The position numbers and the translations under genes are program-made. Shown here piece after piece: positions 60,901 through 64,000 of a stretch of DNA of 64,000 bases. Source of the stretch: CBDCTM01 sp965222005 (lineage in GTDB: Bacteria; Bacteroidota; Bacteroidia; Chitinophagales; Saprospiraceae); assembly GCA_965222005.1 (NCBI GenBank), contig OZ244935.1, positions 3,968,001-4,032,000 of the forward strand, read 5' to 3'. The notes beneath the pieces are model-generated. The model was not told where the DNA came from, made no database searches, and worked only from the letters and a program-made list of their open reading frames with translations. The stretch's first letter is position 1; each line of letters begins with the position of its first letter.

Positions 60901-61977
60901 GAGTGTAATCGTCATTGATGGAAACATACCTACATTATAGGATTGTGTCTCAATTCTTCCGCAATAATCAGTGGCAGTAATGATATAACTTCCACTACTT
61001 AATGTAGTAATCACAGCACCCGTCATGCCATTACTCCAAACTATCTCGTATGGTGGATTTCCTCCTGATACAGTAGTATTGATAGACCCTGTATTTTCAT
61101 TGGGGCAGGTGTTAAAAGACTGGCCTATAATCGAAAATGGGCCTTCATCTGGCACTTCGCCAACATTAAACGTTTCTGTTATAGTGCACCCACCGTCTTG
61201 GTTAGTGATTGTTACAGTGTATAATCCTGTAGCAATATTCCCTATACTACTTAGCACATCACCTATAGTAGTATGCCCATTACTCCACGCGAAATCATAT
61301 GGCCCACTATTATTAGGATTAACTCCTATTCCGATAAAACCATTGGCAACACCTTCGCAGGCTGGTTGAATGTCAGTCGCCTCTGCCAAGATTTCCGGGA
61401 CATTAGGGCCTGGCATTTCAAAACTAAATTCAGCAGTACACCCTATATCATCTGTAACCGTTAGCAAATAGGTTCCTACCCCGAGCAATTCGATATCTAA
61501 CGCAGTCGTTCCATTATCCCATAGATAACTATAATTTCCAGCACCGCCTGTTGGTCCATCAATAAAACGAAAACCACCATCTTCAGACCCACACGAAAGA
61601 GGTGGAGTAATCTTAGGATTTAGAGGATTTTCTTCAATAGTAATTATACCACATGCTTTTACTTCGGCTGGTAAGATAGTACTACATCCAAAAGCATTGG
61701 TTACTACAATACTATATGTTCCCGGACATAGAGGATTAGCAGTTAGATAAGTTCCATTGATATTACTTGTTGACTCAATGGGTGTGGAACTTCCATTATC
61801 TTCTATCTTTAAAACAGTAATTGAGAAAGGCCCGGCAGTACCTTCTGCAAGGATTTCAATTGCTCCTGTGCAACTTGTATTGGACGATTGAAATTCATTT
61901 AGTATTTCAATGTTGCCATAAGCATTGTTAATAAATAAAATGATTCCAATTATTAATGTGGACAAAAAGTTTTTCAT
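57997..61977 (-). CDS. Large SprB-repeat surface protein with T9SS sorting domain
   Basis: A 1326-aa protein with a signal peptide (MKNFLSTLIIGIILFINNAYG). Residues ~25-560 hold SprB/PKD-like modules of the form GSINTTVSGGNPPYEIVWSNG followed by YxIxxTDxxGC, at least five of them. The middle (~560-840) is Cys-rich (RKCGEVFLGEF, NICQRVRYCP, GCTRVVCKDRPDY) and matches nothing I recognise. From ~900 to 1230 there are repeats about measured values (SIDENGQMDFVSDIY), like 'delta-60 repeat' proteins. The end is a type A sorting domain (VSPNPFMQQINVDV to GLYFVKAFDKDGRFVTLKKMIK). SprB of Flavobacterium is a gliding adhesin; this one is likely a surface adhesin. Confidence 0.85.
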   Translation of the reverse strand: MKNFLSTLIIGIILFINNAYGNIEILNEFQSSNTSCTGAIEILAEGTAGPFSITVLKIEDNGSSTPIESTSNINGTYLTANPLCPGTYSIVVTNAFGCSTILPAEVKACGIITIEENPLNPKITPPLSCGSEDGGFRFIDGPTGGAGNYSYLWDNGTTALDIELLGVGTYLLTVTDDIGCTAEFSFEMPGPNVPEILAEATDIQPACEGVANGFIGIGVNPNNSGPYDFAWSNGHTTIGDVLSSIGNIATGLYTVTITNQDGGCTITETFNVGEVPDEGPFSIIGQSFNTCPNENTGSINTTVSGGNPPYEIVWSNGMTGAVITTLSSGSYIITATDYCGRIETQSYNVGMFPSMTITLESISGCPETGEIDVTVSGGSPPLTYQWSNGQTSEDATNLNNGSIELVVTDIEGCTESESFEVQLGEIEFGESSPACDVLDNGVQDITITKATNNLPITILLDNSIDIPVSQTENPLNVPISGLAKGPHDLLVTIGGCQISESFTIETISASLENTTLDGNVCTSDRKCGEVFLGEFQYPMVIDVQNGSGGNFQKCEAPILCNGQVMETRKYKKKWVKAFEYFTILNVASNSGRWDAEYIGRLIRFYNDKTDGGRNICQRVRYCPANLRAWHFGNPIGISQESGGFAPAGSGCTRVVCKDRPDYTVCLDDLEIPGDFYDLITPNLVICNPRSWSLYQLVYWHRLNLLDNIISGTELYDELEYYSNPANTDEKLHCAMIVFCASDFKVVYNNYDDVICPNMPNFIENSCSIDEYPLAGFTTVHCAYPTDCTGCLNPYSQTPHNIYHSITNFPFKEPSHISEVKNKYISDTYNSEILSNLSILKNEGVCIPQGIINSDSTMFLYNYNHFASSLFKVESSEILFNIDDWDTQQLMYIEIVDSLREFNLSYEDSLSTWVSYIGSDTLLNVKYLSKTNSEIFIGGVFHEELNYDSTLIHTSINPSLFFLKTSFDGNLTDTIILENINIDEVLITENRAGKVIITGKHHDNWVKLNDVITPMNDDEGYFVLSIDENGQMDFVSDIYAENTFELIDVSQAIDQSRFALSFYGSGIIEINGTQVFSNNEKHIVTAIVNKDGTFRGIAALESTNINSSKFDMLFTKDENIMMGLTYIGSIDAFGDTLVSTGNHDIALMKLDTSATLQWTKTYGTADEENVSHLFYDSGVLYFGGEFSGAETQRTIGGYHFINLTTLDQRAYISYVLDDDTNSSSVTERDIIKNNENIPPANVSISDDNSILVSPNPFMQQINVDVLSDAIKRVEVSNAIGQLISLTEITGLGRYQVDLGMAADGLYFVKAFDKDGRFVTLKKMIKTQ

Positions 61978-62539
61978 GAGTTAAACTATTAAATAGTTAA
62001 TATAATGAAATACAAGTTTTTGTGAGGCAACTATGCTTTTAAGTAAATTTTATTATCAATGGCCATACTCTTTTATTATTTAGTTCGCCCTGGAAAACTT
62101 AAGTATTTTTTGCTTTCGAGACCATAATCTATTGCACTTTGAGATCCAAGGGCATGATTACATCTGTTTTATTCGTTACTAGGCATCCTAATTCTTAGAA
62201 CCTGTTTAAAATTTTATACTTGTTAATCGACGACAAAACTATAAGGTTTTGATAATCAACGATTTGAATCGATCCAGGATATTCAAAATGGTATCAAATT
62301 AAGTATTGTGATTTATTCGTATCACCAATTCTCAGATCAGCTCAAAATTCCATAACTAACTGATTATCAATAAGTAGATTTGTTTTAGAGAACGCATCGA
62401 TAACTGATCCATTTAAATTTTTAAACAGGTTCTTAGTTTTTTTTAACAGCAAATACACATGTCCTTACCATTTTTTAATTAGGAATTTTTTATTTCAACT
62501 TATAGTCGAAAAAATTGCAAAACTCATTTGTATATATTT
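61978..62539. other. 562-bp AT-rich gap holding a MITE-like repeat
   Basis: No credible gene. The part 62199-62431 is a repeat with inverted ends (listed separately). The parts before (61978-62193) and after (62437-62539) are AT-rich with T-runs and show no further clear structure. Confidence 0.6.
62199..62431. mobile_element. MITE-like non-autonomous element, 233 bp
   Basis: The ends read inward as AACCTGTTTAAAATTTTA and AACCTGTTTAAAAATTTAA, about 17 of 18 matching with one shift. They are flanked by the 5-bp direct repeat CTTAG (62194-62198 and 62432-62436), a target-site duplication. There is no open frame inside, so the element would need a transposase in trans. Internal sequence is AT-rich with short palindromes such as ATCGAT. 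Confidence 0.75.
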
Positions 62540-63151
62540 TCAAGAAATGTCAACTGTGACATACTCTACATCTAATTGCTTGGCCTTAGTTAACCAATTA
62601 AGCACTTCTTGTATATCTTCAATCAAAATATTTTTAGTGCAATTATAGTCCTTAGTACTAGTAAATTTAGATTTAGAAAAAGGCTTTTGCTCATCATTTC
62701 TTTCAGGCAAAAAATAATCCCGCCAATCGTGATTATATTTCATGAATTTATGATATTCAGGAGATGCTGTTATTTTTTCTTTAAATAGAGCCGTGATATT
62801 TATAAATTCTTCAATACCAGTCCACCCTTCATTATTTTCATTAAACTCTTTTCTCCATGCTATTTCAACAATTTCAATTTCTTTTAATAATTGTTCGACA
62901 GTTTCCGAAGCACCTTTTTGTTTAGCTAAATAAAGTTTATGATTTAAATCTTCAATTGGTGGATTAAGATTAGGAACACGCCTTAAAAAAAGCGCCAGAT
63001 CAAGTTTTAGTATTTCCTCCAATTGCTTGATTTCAGGATTCTTGTACACATTTGGTCCAGATAAAAACCCACAAAACCTTCTACTAAAACACCCATAAAT
63101 TGAGAAATCATAATTTATTCTTTTTGGCCGTAGCCAGACAGATAATCCCAT
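62540..63151 (-). CDS. Protein of unknown function behind the nuclease-like gene, possible immunity protein
   Basis: A 203-aa protein starting at ATG 63151 (MGLSVWLRPKRINYDF), 11 bp after the nuclease-like stop codon. A TTG start nine codons earlier would overlap that gene by 16 bp. It contains a helical stretch (KNPEIKQLEEILKLDLALFLRR), acidic segments (EIEIVEIAWRKEFNENNEGWTG) and ends AKQLDVEYVTVDIS. No signal peptide or clear membrane helix is visible, which fits a cytoplasmic protein. I do not recognise a family. Its position, size and AT-rich bases are like those of immunity genes after polymorphic toxins. Confidence 0.6.
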   Translation of the reverse strand: MGLSVWLRPKRINYDFSIYGCFSRRFCGFLSGPNVYKNPEIKQLEEILKLDLALFLRRVPNLNPPIEDLNHKLYLAKQKGASETVEQLLKEIEIVEIAWRKEFNENNEGWTGIEEFINITALFKEKITASPEYHKFMKYNHDWRDYFLPERNDEQKPFSKSKFTSTKDYNCTKNILIEDIQEVLNWLTKAKQLDVEYVTVDIS

Positions 63152-63162
63152 AACAAATACAA

Positions 63163-64000
63163 TTATTGACACTGACAATTTATTCTAGACAAATCTTCTT
63201 TTATTTTAATGTAGGCCCCTAATGCCCTCGAATATAGTTTTGATGATAAATAAAAATATCCCTGTTGTTGTTCTTCAGTATACATTGGGTATGGAAGTGA
63301 AATCCTCCAATCTTCTAGTTCACAAATCTTCGCTTCGATTGCTGGCCTATCAACCGAAGGCGCTTGTTCCCAACGTTCTTTTGGTATTACAACAAGTCCA
63401 ATGGCTGGTAATACTGAGCTTGCGATTCCTTCACTGACTTGTCTAACAGCATCATCTATATTGGCTTTTGTTTGGTTATTGGAACTAAAAGCCTTTACTT
63501 CTATAATTGCTTCAAACCAAGCAATTTGAGCAATAGGTGAATTCGGAACTAGGCGAAATTCGTTTGATTCTCTTATACCAGAATATTTATTATTCGAAGG
63601 AATAGATATCCCATATGGTAAATCACCAAATGGGTTAAGAACCCAAGGAGGTCTTGTTAAAAGGAAATATGCTGCAATATCAATATGATCATTATTAGTA
63701 TGCATTAAATCCCAACCCCCAGGTACCATACTTATTAATGTACCATCAAGAATACTAAAACCTCCGTTTAACTCCTCAGCTATCAGTCCTTCGCCTATTT
63801 TACCAATTGCACTATTTTTAAAGCCGCTATCGTTACCACTTTTTATAGCGTTATACCAATTACATATGGTAATATTGTTATTAGGTCTTCCTTTCCCATT
63901 AGCAAATGCTTTTCTGATCCATTCATTTTGGATTGTGTTCAATAATTGTTCTTCGCATGGATCATCAAATGGAACATCTGCAATCTCTAACTTATGGTTC
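63163..64000 (-). CDS. Nuclease-like protein (PD-(D/E)XK-type features), 5' part outside the window
   Basis: The frame is open to the window edge; a TTG at 63942 is not needed as a start because the upstream codons stay open (NHKLEIADVPFDDPCEEQLL). At least 278 residues are visible. Features are IGKIGEGLIAEELNGGFSIL, then GGWDLM (Asp), then WFEAIIEVKAFSSNNQTK, giving a G-E-x...D...E-x-K series like that of restriction-endonuclease-fold nucleases. The C-terminus (KICELEDWRISLPYPMYTEEQ) ends without a transmembrane helix. This is consistent with a toxin tip of a large exported protein, a stand-alone nuclease or a restriction enzyme. The 5' part outside the window would decide. Confidence 0.55.
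   Translation of the reverse strand, partial: NHKLEIADVPFDDPCEEQLLNTIQNEWIRKAFANGKGRPNNNITICNWYNAIKSGNDSGFKNSAIGKIGEGLIAEELNGGFSILDGTLISMVPGGWDLMHTNNDHIDIAAYFLLTRPPWVLNPFGDLPYGISIPSNNKYSGIRESNEFRLVPNSPIAQIAWFEAIIEVKAFSSNNQTKANIDDAVRQVSEGIASSVLPAIGLVVIPKERWEQAPSVDRPAIEAKICELEDWRISLPYPMYTEEQQQGYFYLSSKLYSRALGAYIKIKEDLSRINCQCQ

Overview
The window reads as chromosome of a free-living member of the Bacteroidota, most like the Saprospiria/Lewinella group. The evidence is the set of families: type IX secretion (T9SS) style C-terminal sorting domains, two PorV/PorQ-like proteins, SprB repeats, a DUF5686 barrel protein, DUF4199, a DUF4369-like TlpA lipoprotein, OmpA with thrombospondin-3 repeats, and TAnnTTTG promoter-like boxes. 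No rRNA, tRNA or CRISPR array was found. About forty-five protein genes are listed. The base composition is fairly even up to about 55 kb and becomes clearly AT-richer from about 56.6 kb to the end.

Layout. 1-4.3 kb: a + strand run of SPFH/SHOCT protein (5' end missing), zinc-ribbon membrane protein, single-domain asparaginase, a 75-aa membrane protein and a CotH-like kinase. 4.7-6.3 kb: a complete ISKra4-family element with inverted ends and a 7-bp target duplication, sitting inside a palindromic intergenic repeat. 6.5-16.9 kb: OmpA/TSP3 protein, TlpA-like lipoprotein, pyruvate dehydrogenase E1 beta, dipeptidyl-peptidase III, DUF5686 protein, HMG-CoA lyase. 16.9-24.3 kb: a - strand exopolysaccharide operon in the order Wzc-like co-polymerase/ATPase, flippase, glycosyltransferase, a 36-aa membrane peptide, O-antigen ligase/polymerase and short TolC-like protein. 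24.6-29.5 kb: FAD oxidoreductase, purB, methyltransferase, B12-type radical SAM enzyme. 29.5-30.8 kb: an IS110-superfamily element with a structured upstream non-coding region that could encode a bridge (seeker) RNA. 31-38.8 kb: SGNH hydrolase, an outer-membrane barrel fused to a kinase-like domain, FMN glutamate-synthase-like protein, DUF4199, gamma-glutamyltransferase. 39-48.5 kb: small secreted proteins, a Crp/Fnr regulator behind a possible small RNA, a T9SS cargo protein, tandem PorV-like genes, an LTA-synthase-like phosphotransferase, a LON-substrate-domain protein. 48.7-55.3 kb: a 1870-aa alpha-2-macroglobulin lipoprotein and an SDR enzyme. 55.4-56.6 kb: an IS3 element whose orfA has an in-frame amber codon. 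56.7-64 kb: AT-rich segment with two T9SS cargo proteins, a 233-bp MITE-like repeat with 5-bp target duplication, and a nuclease-like reading frame running off the end with a small gene behind it, arranged like a toxin/immunity pair.

How the genes work together. The envelope theme dominates: polysaccharide synthesis and export, T9SS components and cargo, outer-membrane barrels, lipoproteins and envelope hydrolases. The least familiar items are the kinase-like/beta-barrel fusion (31984-34590), the IS110 element with its structured leader and altered DEDD motif, the possible small RNA before the Crp-like gene (about 40511-40780), the MITE, and the terminal nuclease/immunity-like pair. All functions are inferred by reading the sequence; no database search was run.
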